Source: Nitrobacter sp. Nb-311A
GTDB taxonomy: Bacteria; Pseudomonadota; Alphaproteobacteria; Rhizobiales; Xanthobacteraceae
DNA: 64,000 nucleotides
Assembly (NCBI RefSeq): GCF_000152905.1
Contig: NZ_CH672417.1
Coordinates: 1-64,000 of the forward strand
Direction: 5' to 3'
Positions 7,764 to 17,924 of this stretch are shown piece by piece (the stretch's first letter is position 1; each line of letters begins with the position of its first letter). The notes under the pieces were generated by a model that had not been told where the DNA came from, did not search any database, and saw only the letters and a program-made list of their open reading frames with translations. A program made the position numbers and the translations under genes.

Positions 7764-8708
7764 ATGTCGCGCCTGGTCCTTATTGTTGCCGCTGCCATCG
7801 TCATTCACTTGATACCGGACCTGACCACCACACCGGCTGTAGCCGCAACGGGGGATGTCGCCAAATCGCACGATTATCCCGGCATCGGCCGCTTCAAAGG
7901 CAGCGTCATCACCGGCTATGACGTGAAGGATTTCGACGCCGCAACCCTGCAGGCCGCTCCGTTCAAGGACGGCAAGGCCGCCGACCAGCGCAAAGTGGAA
8001 GGCCGCATCTCCCGTATCGCCTACCGCACAGGGCCGGGTCCCTCGATCCTGGAAGTCTCCCGCAACTTCGAGAGCCAACTGGCGAACGCCGGATTCGAGA
8101 CGCTGCTCGCCTGCGATGTCGACGATTGCGGCAGAATTCCCTTCACCGAGGCAATCGGCGTGCTGCCGATACCGCAGATGTGGGTCGACGGTTTCAACTA
8201 CCGCTACTATGCCGGCCGGAAGATCGAGAATGGACGCGAGACCTATGCCAGCGTGCTCGTCAGCAAGAACAACGACGACATCTTCGCGCAGCTTACCGTC
8301 GCAGAACGCGACGCGATGCAGAACAAGATGATCGATGCGGCTGCGATGGCCAAGGGGCTCGGCGAGAGCGGGCACATCGCCCTCTACGGCATCTACTTCG
8401 ACACCGACAAGGCCGTGATCAAGCCGGAGAGCCGGCCGACCCTCGACCAGATCGCAAAGCTCTTGAGCGGTCAGCCCGGCTTCAACGTCTATATCGTCGG
8501 CCACACAGACAGCCAGGGCACGCCGGCCCATAACCTCGAACTGTCGCGCCGCCGCGCCGAAGCCGTCGCCGAGGACCTTGTGCGCACTTACAAGATCGCC
8601 AAGGCCCGGCTCAACACCGCCGGCGTCGGCTTCCTCGCCCCGGTCGGCTCCAACGGCACCGACGCCGGCCGCGCGCTCAATCGCCGGGTCGAACTGGTGC
8701 AGCCGTAG
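7764..8708 (+). CDS. OmpA-family outer-membrane/peptidoglycan-binding protein
   Basis: A 314-aa exported protein. Residues 1-28 form a signal peptide (hydrophobic LIVAAAIVIHLI, then AVAATG). The middle part (about 40-200) is a periplasmic domain of the DUF4892 type. Residues about 205-314 are an OmpA C-terminal domain, with YFDTDKAVIKPESRPTLDQI, VGHTDSQGTPAHNLELSRRR and the closing GRALNRRVEL; the conserved Asp and Arg that hold the diaminopimelate of peptidoglycan are within these. It should anchor the outer envelope to the cell wall. A good ribosome site (AAGAGG) precedes the ATG. It stands alone, facing a lytic transglycosylase gene. Confidence 0.85.
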   Translation: MSRLVLIVAAAIVIHLIPDLTTTPAVAATGDVAKSHDYPGIGRFKGSVITGYDVKDFDAATLQAAPFKDGKAADQRKVEGRISRIAYRTGPGPSILEVSRNFESQLANAGFETLLACDVDDCGRIPFTEAIGVLPIPQMWVDGFNYRYYAGRKIENGRETYASVLVSKNNDDIFAQLTVAERDAMQNKMIDAAAMAKGLGESGHIALYGIYFDTDKAVIKPESRPTLDQIAKLLSGQPGFNVYIVGHTDSQGTPAHNLELSRRRAEAVAEDLVRTYKIAKARLNTAGVGFLAPVGSNGTDAGRALNRRVELVQP

Positions 8709-8756
8709 AGCCATCCGGGCTTTGATGGAATCAAAGCCCGTTCTACCTTTTTGTTT

Positions 8757-8808
8757 GACGCGTTTTCTTCACGCGAACCGGTATCCACTTCGCTCGAAAA
8801 CGCTATCC
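8757..8808 (+). repeat. Dispersed repeat type B
   Basis: GACGCGTTTTCTTCACGCGA, then ACCGGTATCCACTTCGCTCG and AAAACGCTAT. The ends form a long imperfect hairpin (GACGCGTTTTC / GAAAACGCTAT). The same unit recurs at least seven more times in this window, always between genes. Confidence 0.85.
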
Positions 8809-9627
8809 CTACTGTCCCGCCAGCTTGTCGGCGAAGAGGCCGATGGTCCTGCGGTAAACCTCGGAGCGATTCCATTCCCGCATCGCTTCGAAATTAGCCG
8901 AGCCCTGGTGATAGTCGCCGCCGGCCTTCCAGCCGTTGACCCTCAGCAGGTTCGCGGTCGAAGCCAGCACGTCCGGCACCGAATGCCGCAGGTCAACATG
9001 GCCGTTGCCGTCGAAATCGATGCCGTACTTGATGTACGAGGAGGGCAGAAACTGGGTCTGCCCGATCTCGCCCGCATAGGCCCCGATCATATCGCCGAGG
9101 CGCAGGTCGCCGCGCTGCACGATCTTGAGCGCCGCCAGAAGCTCGCGCTGAAACAGTTCGGTGCGGCGGCAATCATGCGCCATGGTCGCGAGCACGCGAA
9201 ACACCGGCAGCTTGCCCATGTCGCCGCGGCCGAAGTCGGTTTCCAGCCCCCAGATCGCGACGACGATCTCCGGCGGCACGCCGAACTGCTTCTCGATCCG
9301 TGACAGCAGCGAGCCGTGACGCGCCAGCATCGCTTTACCGCCCTTGATGCGGCCGCCGGTGACGCGGGTCGCGGCATATTGCTCGAAACTCTTGCGGAAG
9401 GTGCCGCGCTGGCGGCGATCGAAATTCAGGACCGCCTGATCCCGTTGCACACCGCCGAGCGCCTGCGAAATCACGTTCTGCGAGATGCCATCCGCGGCGG
9501 CTTCCCGCGACATCGCGGAGACAAACCCGTTGAAATCGCCGCCGCACTGCGCGGCGGAAACGTCGGTCGATGCGAGAGGAGCGGCGAGAAGGGCGGCGGC
9601 GAAGGCGACGGCGAAACGGAGTTTCAT
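8809..9627 (-). CDS. Lytic murein transglycosylase, MltB family
   Basis: A 272-aa exported protein: signal peptide (residues 1-26, ending VSAA), then an SLT_2 (MltB) catalytic domain. The catalytic glutamate is in AIWGLETDFGR. QTQFLPSSYIKYGIDFDGNG is the family signature, including the Ca/EF-hand-like DFDGNGHVDL segment, and SVPDVLASTANLL follows. Such enzymes cut the MurNAc-GlcNAc bond to make 1,6-anhydro ends during wall turnover. There is no peptidoglycan-binding tail, unlike the second MltB-type gene at 53120-54382. It converges with the OmpA-family gene across a type B repeat. Confidence 0.92.
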   Translation of the reverse strand: MKLRFAVAFAAALLAAPLASTDVSAAQCGGDFNGFVSAMSREAAADGISQNVISQALGGVQRDQAVLNFDRRQRGTFRKSFEQYAATRVTGGRIKGGKAMLARHGSLLSRIEKQFGVPPEIVVAIWGLETDFGRGDMGKLPVFRVLATMAHDCRRTELFQRELLAALKIVQRGDLRLGDMIGAYAGEIGQTQFLPSSYIKYGIDFDGNGHVDLRHSVPDVLASTANLLRVNGWKAGGDYHQGSANFEAMREWNRSEVYRRTIGLFADKLAGQ

Positions 9628-10334
9628 TGCAATCCCTTTTTGCTGAATCGTCGCGCGTTATAGCACGACTATGGCGGCGCGATGATTAACGGCGGCGCGA
9701 GACCTCCCTCTCCCCCGGGCGGTCCCGTTCGCGCCAGGAATAGCCCGCCCCTCGTGGCAAACATGCGTGGGCTGCCCTGGTCTCTGAAAGGCACGGGCGC
9801 GCCTGAAACCGCCTTGGTCCCGCCCTTGAAGAGGGCGCGCGGAACGCCGGACGCAGGGCGAGCGACAGCAAAAATGGGTGCCGGTTTTGCGTCCGGTCGC
9901 GCCAATTCTCAAAGCGGCGCATGGCCTGGCCGCCGAACCGCTCACACTTCGGCGGGCCATGCGCGCGCGTCCGCAGCCTCATGCGCGATCAAAACAAGCG
10001 CACGAGTTATATCAGAGCCTTTCCGCTTTCTGGCGGAATCCGAACCGAGGCTCCATGATGTCGACCTTGGTCCGACGCGTTGGCTTCGCGCGAACGGGCA
10101 ATCCATCCCCGGATCAAGCTTGAGGACATGCTTCGCTCGAAACGCTGTGAGCGCGGCGACCTTCGGTGCGCTCCATTCTCTTGTTGTCACGACAGATCAC
10201 TCCGACCCTGCGGCCTCCGACCCTGCCCGCGAACGGGAGAAAGGAGGCGGCGCGCCGCACCTTGGTTGCCTTTGCGCGGCAGGGCGGGATGAATCGGTAT
10301 AGTCTCCCTTCGAGGCTCCACATATCCCGCGACG
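9628..10334. other. Gene-free stretch with degenerate repeats
   Basis: Long high-GC frames occur on both strands, but none has a recognisable protein motif or convincing start. A segment near 9868-9915 (…AAAATGGGTGCCGGTTTTGC…) and one at 10074-10149 are diverged members of the dispersed repeat families seen elsewhere. The stretch is interrupted at 10335 by the IS3 element. Confidence 0.5.
10074..10149 (+). repeat. Diverged type B repeat
   Basis: GACGCGTTGGCTTCGCGCGA begins it and TGCTTCGCTCGAAACGCTGT ends it, with an internal insertion (CCATCCCCGGATCAAGCTTG) also seen in the copy at 31007-31082. It shows that the family exists in long and short forms. Confidence 0.65.
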
Positions 10335-10373
10335 TGAACCGCCCCGGGTTTGCCGGAGGCCGTTTGGTTTAAG

Positions 10374-11279
10374 TTATGCCGCCATGGCCGATTGTTCCAG
10401 CATGGCGTAGTAGCGTTGCTCGGCTTCGGCGGGCGGGATGTTTCCGATGGGCTCCAAGAGCCGTCGGTTGTTGAACCAATCGACCCATTCCAGCGTTGCG
10501 AACTCGACGGCCTCGAAGCTACGCCACGGTCCGCGTCGGTGGATCACCTCAGCTTTGTAGAGGCCGTTGATGGTTTCGGCGAGAGCATTATCGTAGGAAT
10601 CGCCGACACTGCCGACAGACGGCTCGATGCCAGCTTCAGCCAGGCGCTCGGTGTACTTGATGGATACGTACTGACTTCCTCTGTCGCTGTGGTGTACGAG
10701 CCCGCCGCGATGGACCGGCCGTCGATCGTGCAGGGCTTGCTCCAGCGCATCGAGCACGAAGCCGGCGTGCGCCGAACGTGATGCCCGCCAGCCGACGATC
10801 CTGCGGGCATAGGCGTCGATGACGAAGGCGACATAGATGAAGCCGGTCCAGGTGGCAACATAGGTGAAGTCGGAGAGCCAAAGCGCATTCGGCCTCGACG
10901 CCTTGAACTGGCGGTTGACGTGATCCAGCGGGCATGGCGCCGCCTTGTCGCCGATCGTGGTCCTGACCGACTTGCCGCGGATAACACCGTGCAAGCCCAT
11001 GGTCCGCATCAATCGTGACACCGTACAACGGGCGATATCGAAGCCTTCGCGCTTGAGTTGCCGCCAGATCTTGCGCACGCCATAGACGCGGAAGTTCTCA
11101 TCGAAGACGCGCCGGACCTCGATCTTCAGGATGACATCCTGCCTGGCGCGCGCCGACAGCTTGGCGGGATCACGCCGTTTGGCGACATGGGCATGATAGG
11201 TCGAGGGGGCGATCGACAGAACCTTGCAGATCGGCTCGACCCCATGCGCCGCGCGATGATCGTCGATGAAGGCGATCAT
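10374..11279 (-). CDS. IS3-family transposase OrfB
   Basis: A 301-aa integrase-core protein. After an N-terminal HTH_21 region ([20 protein letters not shown]) comes the rve domain with its DDE triad: Asp in [12 protein letters not shown], Asp in [12 protein letters not shown], and Glu in [15 protein letters not shown]. It catalyses strand transfer of the element. The start overlaps the end of orfA by 4 bp (ATGA); in many IS3 elements a frameshift joins the two into OrfAB. The C-terminal …[14 protein letters not shown] ends about 14 bp inside the left terminal repeat. Confidence 0.95.
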   Translation of the reverse strand: MIAFIDDHRAAHGVEPICKVLSIAPSTYHAHVAKRRDPAKLSARARQDVILKIEVRRVFDENFRVYGVRKIWRQLKREGFDIARCTVSRLMRTMGLHGVIRGKSVRTTIGDKAAPCPLDHVNRQFKASRPNALWLSDFTYVATWTGFIYVAFVIDAYARRIVGWRASRSAHAGFVLDALEQALHDRRPVHRGGLVHHSDRGSQYVSIKYTERLAEAGIEPSVGSVGDSYDNALAETINGLYKAEVIHRRGPWRSFEAVEFATLEWVDWFNNRRLLEPIGNIPPAEAEQRYYAMLEQSAMAA

Positions 11280-11605
11280 GGCTTGGACCGGCGGTCGAGC
11301 TCCGCCGTCGCAAAATAAGCGCTTGCCTTGCGCAGAATCTCATTGGCTTGCCGAAGCTCGCGGTTCTCACGCTCAAGCGCCTTCAGCTTCTCCGCCACGT
11401 CCGTTGGGACGCCTGCTCGCTTGCCGCTGTCGATCTCCGCCTTCTTCACCCATTCCAGCAGGGTATGGCCGGAACAGCCAATCTTGGGGGCTATCGCCTC
11501 AATCGCAGCCCAGCGGGACGGATACTCGCTGCCGTGATCCAAAACCATTCGAACCGCTCGGGCCCGAACCTCCGGTGAAAACTTGTTCGTCGTCTTGCTT
11601 GTCAT
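11276..11605 (-). CDS. IS3-family transposase OrfA
   Basis: A 109-aa protein of the HTH_Tnp_1 type. [20 protein letters not shown] opens the helix-turn-helix, and a leucine-zipper coiled coil follows ([20 protein letters not shown]), used for multimer formation with OrfB. It binds the terminal repeats of the element. It starts 25 bp inside the right terminal repeat and overlaps orfB by 4 bp. Confidence 0.94.
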   Translation of the reverse strand: MTSKTTNKFSPEVRARAVRMVLDHGSEYPSRWAAIEAIAPKIGCSGHTLLEWVKKAEIDSGKRAGVPTDVAEKLKALERENRELRQANEILRKASAYFATAELDRRSKP

Positions 11606-11800
11606 GGCTCCATCCTCTCAGGAGTTGGAGCCTCCGGCAAACCCGGGGCGGTTCAACGCCCCTCCGGATGACGCCGTCGGTGAGCCGCACTTCGGATAAT
11701 GCTTTGATCCTGCGCAACCTCCGCCCCATCGCATCACTGCTGCTCGCCGTGGAACCATCGCCGTGAGAAGGATCCATCAGAGCGGGGAGCCCCTCGAATC

Positions 11801-11891
11801 TGTTTCAACCTGCGTTGAATCAGACTCGCCGCATATCTTTTTTTTGAGCATAATCTTTTCCGAACCGGTTTCCGCTTTTCGGGATCATGCT

Positions 11892-11894
<3 letters not shown>
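11801..11894 (+). repeat. Dispersed repeat type A, ends in the rpoD stop codon
   Basis: TGTTTCAACCTGCGTTGAAT starts the unit, GAACCGGTTTCCGCTTTTCG is in the middle, and GGATCATGCTCTA ends it. The final CTA (11892-11894) is the TAG stop of rpoD on the other strand. Related copies lie at about 17.8, 30.9, 36.5, 41.3 and 50.6 kb. Confidence 0.85.
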
Positions 11895-14042
<2,148 letters not shown>

Positions 14043-14744
14043 TCACCGCTCCTGAAACGCACTCATGCGGAAGCGCGCCCGCTTCCCTTGAAATCCGCGC
14101 CGCGCCCGGCGCCTTGATCTGCGCCGCTCACGACGCACAAAGGGCGGCGCAAGCCCCTCGCCACCCCGTCAACCTTCTTTCGAATGATCGTACCCGCGTT
14201 GGACTACGTGTCGGATGACCTAGCCTGCCAGCCCTTGACTTTCAATTAACCCTGTTTCTGCCGCCAAACCCCGGATTTGGCGAGTCTTTATCATGGTTCC
14301 GAGCGTTCCCGCTCCATATCAATCTGTTCAGACGATCCGAACTGCCGACAACGTCCAATCCCGGCCGGCGGCATTCCCCTTCCGCAGCTTCAATGGCGTT
14401 CCCGCTCCTTAAAGTATTTCCTAAGTAAGAAGCGCTGCTGATGATACAAGCCGATCCGCTGGTCTCCCGGGACCAAAAGGGCAGAGATAACCGCCCTTTG
14501 TTCTGACAGGCCGCGAATCTGCGGCAACATGCTGAACTCACTCATTATCTCCGGTCCTTTTTAGGGTCAATGACCGTGTCTTTCGTACACCGGGGGCTCG
14601 TCGATTTCCTGGCGCGGCGGGCATAACCTGACGCAGCCGGGTCGGAACCCGGTGCAGGCAAAATCCCGTCGGCCAGGCCACGTGACGGCAGAAAAAGACT
14701 TTTCTTCTACCGGAAGTATACAATCATAGCTTCTCATGGACTGC
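14043..14744. other. Long intergenic region between rpoD and dnaG
   Basis: No supported gene. Visible structure: a direct repeat GCGTTCCCGCTCC near 14303 and 14396; a palindrome GGTCTCCCGGGACC at 14461-14474; and a hairpin AAAGGGC/GCCCTTT at 14476-14499. The rpoD promoter should be in its left part; TTGAAA with a loose -10 about 17 bp away can be read on the minus strand near 14215-14250, but weakly. Confidence 0.5.
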
Positions 14745-16649
14745 TCACGCAGCGAGGCGCATCGTCCCCCCTTGGGGCGCCCAAACGCGGATGATGTCTT
14801 CCGCCCACTCCGACAACGCTACTCCCTCGGCGCTGATGCCTTCCTGTTCGGCGTGACCTTCCCGAACCAGATTCAGCAGGCGCGCGACAGCAGATTCGTC
14901 TCCTTCTCCGGCATCGAGCCTGGCCCGCTGAATGTCATCTTCCAGCTCATGCCAATGCAGGATCCTGATGAAGTGGTCCAGACATCCTGAGACGAAATCA
15001 GAGGGCGGATCACGACTTAGAATCGGGAAGCGCTCGAACAGCCGATGCCCGCGCTGTTTGCCGTCGCCCGCTTCGCCGTGGACGGTTTGCAGCGTGTCAT
15101 AGAATTCGGGTTTAAGTTTCGTCCAAATATCCGCGACGGACAGCTTTGCGTCGGTAACCAACAACCGAAAGAGACTCGTCAAAAATCCATTGAATTCCTC
15201 GGGGAAATGCAGACGTTCTACGGAGTCCTGCTTATCCTCGAGCAGGTTGGGATACTCGACGAGCATCCCCAAAATGACCTTTTGCAGCCCCGAACGCTGA
15301 TCCTCGCCGCGAATCCTGAGTTCGTTTCGAACAAATTTGGAGCCTGCTTCCCTGTTCTTACGGGACGGTCCTCGGTTAACTTGCCAGAACAGGTTGGCGA
15401 GCTGCATGCGTGACGTTCTGAAGAACGCCGTGTTGACGGCCGGATCCTGGATCGTGCGGACCAGCGTGTAGAGCTTCTGTTCGAGCGCGGCCTGCTTGTC
15501 GGGCGTCCGAATGTCCCGGCCATCGGTCTCACGCTGCCAGAGCACATCCCACAGCGGCAGCGAGCCCGACAGGACGCCCCGGAACGCCTCGACGCCCTTT
15601 TCCCGGATCAGGTCGTCGGGGTCCTTCTGTTCGTCCATGAACACGAAGCGGAAGGTCTTTCCCACCCGAAGCAAGGGCAGAATGCGGTCAACGGATCGAT
15701 AAGCGGCCGCGACGCCCGCACGATCGGAATCGAAGCACACGACCGGCTCGGGAGACAGCCGCCACAAGGTCGCGATCTGCTCTTCCGTGAACGCGGTGCC
15801 CATGGTGGCGACCACGGCCTTGATACCGGCCTGATAGACCGCGATCGCATCCATATAGCCTTCGACGGCCACGACCGAATTGGCTTCATGAGCGGGTTGG
15901 CGCGCGCGATGAAAATTGAAAACCACCGAGCCTTTATGAAAGATCGGGGTCTCGGGTGAATTCAGATACTTGGGCTGAGCATCCTTTCTGAGGGCCCGGC
16001 CGCCGAAACCGACGACGCGGCCGCGCTGGTCATGGATCGGAATCATGATCCGGTCGCGGAAACGATCGTAAGGGACGGGAATGTCGTCTCCGGCGATCAA
16101 GAGTCCGGCCTCGATCATGTCTTCGACCGGGACGCCTTTCGATCCCAGATATTCCTTCAATGCGAAGCGATCGGGGGTCGCGTAACCGATCCGGAACTCA
16201 ATGACGCTGGACGGGGCGATGGCGCGGTCCGACAGGTAGCCGCGCGCCTGCGCGCCGACTCGCGAGGCGAGATTCTGTTCGAAGAATTTGGCCGCGAGCT
16301 CCATCACCTCGAACAGGGATTTCTGCCGCTGCTCCCGCTGCTCGTCTTCTCGTGAACTGCGGGGAAGCGGAAGCCCCGCCATCACCGCCAGCCTTTCCAC
16401 GGCTTCGGGAAAGGAAACGCCCTCGGTTTCCATCACGAAGTCGAAGATGTTGCCGTGCTTGCCGGTCGAGAAGTCGTGGTAAAACTGCTTCTGGTCGTTC
16501 ACCGTGAACGACGGCGTCTTTTCCTGCTGGAACGGCGACAGCCCCTTGAATTCACGCCCTGCCCGCTTCAACTTCACGCGTCGGCCGACAACTTCCGAAA
16601 CCGGAAGCCGGGCCTTGACCTCGTCGATGAAGCTGGGCGGAAAACGCAT
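14745..16649 (-). CDS. dnaG: DNA primase DnaG with a degenerate zinc site
   Basis: About 634 aa from the ATG at 16649 (a GTG 12 bp upstream is also possible). It makes RNA primers at the replication fork. The N-terminal domain follows the usual pattern (FKGLSPFQQEKTPSFTVNDQ … FYHDFSTGKHGN) but the four zinc ligands (Cys/His-x-Cys-x2-His and CxxC in E. coli DnaG) are replaced by Leu/Ser, Gln, Asp and Thr. The TOPRIM core is intact: VVAVEGYMDAIAV (catalytic Glu), VCFDSDRAGVAA and KDPDDLIREKG. The C-terminal helical region for the DnaB helicase follows. I recall similar zinc-less DnaG proteins in related alphaproteobacteria, so this is likely lineage-wide, not damage. Confidence 0.95.
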   Translation of the reverse strand: MRFPPSFIDEVKARLPVSEVVGRRVKLKRAGREFKGLSPFQQEKTPSFTVNDQKQFYHDFSTGKHGNIFDFVMETEGVSFPEAVERLAVMAGLPLPRSSREDEQREQRQKSLFEVMELAAKFFEQNLASRVGAQARGYLSDRAIAPSSVIEFRIGYATPDRFALKEYLGSKGVPVEDMIEAGLLIAGDDIPVPYDRFRDRIMIPIHDQRGRVVGFGGRALRKDAQPKYLNSPETPIFHKGSVVFNFHRARQPAHEANSVVAVEGYMDAIAVYQAGIKAVVATMGTAFTEEQIATLWRLSPEPVVCFDSDRAGVAAAYRSVDRILPLLRVGKTFRFVFMDEQKDPDDLIREKGVEAFRGVLSGSLPLWDVLWQRETDGRDIRTPDKQAALEQKLYTLVRTIQDPAVNTAFFRTSRMQLANLFWQVNRGPSRKNREAGSKFVRNELRIRGEDQRSGLQKVILGMLVEYPNLLEDKQDSVERLHFPEEFNGFLTSLFRLLVTDAKLSVADIWTKLKPEFYDTLQTVHGEAGDGKQRGHRLFERFPILSRDPPSDFVSGCLDHFIRILHWHELEDDIQRARLDAGEGDESAVARLLNLVREGHAEQEGISAEGVALSEWAEDIIRVWAPQGGTMRLAA

Positions 16650-16720
16650 ACGCCGTCTCACTCAATCTAGAGTCTTTCCGCTTATGATAGAATCATAAGT
16701 GGACTGTATGATTTTGTTTT

Positions 16721-16772
16721 GACGCGTTTTCTTCACTCGAACCGGTGCCCACTTCGCTTGAAAACGCTCTAG
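16721..16772 (+). repeat. Dispersed repeat type B
   Basis: GACGCGTTTTCTTCACTCGA, then ACCGGTGCCCACTTCGCTTG and AAAACGCTCTAG. It lies between the dnaG start and the chlorite dismutase gene, and differs from the copy at 8757 at a few positions. Confidence 0.85.
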
Positions 16773-16893
16773 GAGGCGGGTATAACTGCCTGCCGCCGCC
16801 CGAGCGAATCAACTACGCACTTTTTAAGTATGTACTATATTTGTTCTTATACTATCCCCACTGCTCCATCTGTCCACAGGCACCAGAAGTGAA

Positions 16894-17442
16894 ATGACAT
16901 TCACAATCTTCACCGGCGGCGACACCGGCGCCTGGAATATCCTGTCCATGGCTTCCGTCATCGGCGACAGCCTCATGCCGGCGTCTCATCTGGCGATCGC
17001 GCCCAGCGCCTCGCTGGGCGACGCCGCCGTGACGCCGTGGCGGCTTCGCGGCGTCACCAGCCACCTGCGCTATGTCGAACGCGCCGAGAAAATTGCGCTG
17101 ACCGAGGTACAGGCCGGGCTGGGACGCGCTGAAGCGACCCGTGCCGCACTGATACCGATTCGCAAGTCGGCCGCGTGGTGGGAGCTGACGCAGGATGAAC
17201 GGCGAAAAGTCTTCGAGGACAAGTCGCACCATATCGCCGCCAGCCTCAAATACCTGCCCGCCATCGCGCGACAGCTCTATCATTGCCGCGATTTGGGCGA
17301 GCCATTCGATTTCCTGACCTGGTTCGAATACGCGCCTGAGCACGCAACGATGTTCGAAGACCTCGTCGGGGTCCTGCGCGCGACCGAGGAATGGACCTAT
17401 GTGGAGCGCGAGGTGGATATTCGATTGGCGCGGGCAGTATGA
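16894..17442 (+). CDS. cld: Chlorite dismutase, short (dimeric) type
   Basis: A 182-aa heme enzyme that turns chlorite into chloride and dioxygen. Conserved segments include RGVTSHLRYVERAEKIAL, RKSAAWWELTQDERRKVFED, KSHHIAASLKYLPAIARQLY and FDFLTWFEYAPEHATMFEDL. By alignment from memory with the Nitrobacter winogradskyi enzyme (proximal His114, distal Arg127), the equivalents here are His113 (KSHHIA) and Arg126 (PAIARQL), both present. There is no signal peptide, so it is cytoplasmic. It is about 60 residues shorter than classical pentameric enzymes of perchlorate reducers. Its TGA stop overlaps the ATG of a broken N-formylglutamate amidohydrolase gene. The natural substrate in a nitrite oxidiser is not known. 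Confidence 0.92.
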   Translation: MTFTIFTGGDTGAWNILSMASVIGDSLMPASHLAIAPSASLGDAAVTPWRLRGVTSHLRYVERAEKIALTEVQAGLGRAEATRAALIPIRKSAAWWELTQDERRKVFEDKSHHIAASLKYLPAIARQLYHCRDLGEPFDFLTWFEYAPEHATMFEDLVGVLRATEEWTYVEREVDIRLARAV

Positions 17443-17700
17443 TAGCCCTTGACGCGCAGCCGGCGATCATCGCTTTGCATGAACCGCCGGTCATCGAACG
17501 CAACGTCTGCGGCTCTTCGCCCTTCCTGCTCACCTGTGACCATTACGGGGGCTGATGAATACCGGCATCGAGATCCGACAGGACTTGATTGCCAATAAGG
17601 TCGGCGAGGCGCAATGGGCCAGGCGGTTGACGAGGTTGCTCCGCAAGATTGAGGAGACGCTGATAACTCCGCAATCGTCCTGCGTAAATTTCTCCTGAGC
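17439..17700 (+). pseudogene. N-formylglutamate amidohydrolase, internally deleted
   Basis: The 5' part (ATG at 17439) encodes 38 residues, …CGSSPFLLTCDHYGG, the N-terminal strand of N-formylglutamate amidohydrolases, and stops at TGA 17553-17555. Immediately after, in a different frame, comes GIEIRQDLIANKVGEAQWAR then RLTRLL, the C-terminal helix of the same family (VEIRQDLI motif). The central 180 or so residues are missing, so a large deletion joined the two ends out of frame. The ATG overlaps the stop of cld (ATGA), which shows the genes were once translationally coupled. Confidence 0.8.
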
Positions 17701-17800
17701 CATCGTCATCAACGCTGATGGTTGCGGCGAAGCAATCCGATTCAGGGTGGCTGGACGGGTTGCTTCGTTCGCGTGACGCATTCGTTAGAGTCTGTCGTTG

Positions 17801-17924
17801 GAGTCTGTTTCAACTGCGTTGAACTCAGACTCGCCGCTTATCTTTTGGTTTGAGCATGATCATTTCCGAAAACCGGTTTCCACTTTGCGCTGGCGCGGCC
17901 CTTCGGGTCGGGATCATGCTCTAG
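17801..17924 (+). repeat. Dispersed repeat type A, long form
   Basis: GAGTCTGTTTCAACTGCGTT starts it, TTTCCGAAAACCGGTTTCCA is in the middle, and GGGATCATGCTCTAG ends it. It carries an extra GC-rich piece (GCGCTGGCGCGGCCCTTCGG), also present inverted in the copy at 50586-50706. The IS5 element is inserted at its last four bases (CTAG). Confidence 0.85.

Larger units (their letters stand above)
10335..11655 (-). mobile_element. IS3-family insertion sequence (complete, 1321 bp)
   Basis: Perfect 26-bp terminal inverted repeats lie at 10335-10360 and 11630-11655 (outer end TGAACCGCCCCGGGTTTGCC). The 3-bp flanks ACG (10332-10334 and 11656-11658) are a target duplication. It encodes orfA and orfB. 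Intact ends, intact genes and identical repeats suggest recent and possibly active transposition. Confidence 0.95.

Noticed and set aside
9686-9982. Overlapping frames of about 80-100 codons at 9.66-9.98 kb
   Set aside because: Proline/arginine/glycine-rich translations without start signals, lying in degenerate repeat DNA.
11668-11766. Short frame resembling the N-terminus of an MFS transporter ([14 protein letters not shown])
   Set aside because: Only about 12 residues match and the frame stops at once; too little for a gene call, although a remnant next to the IS3 element is possible.
14620-14690. Cobalamin-riboswitch-like run (GGAACCCGGTGCAGGCAAAA and GGCCACGTGACGG)
   Set aside because: Some resemblance to the B12 box, but the conserved GCCACTG core is absent, and no B12-related gene follows.
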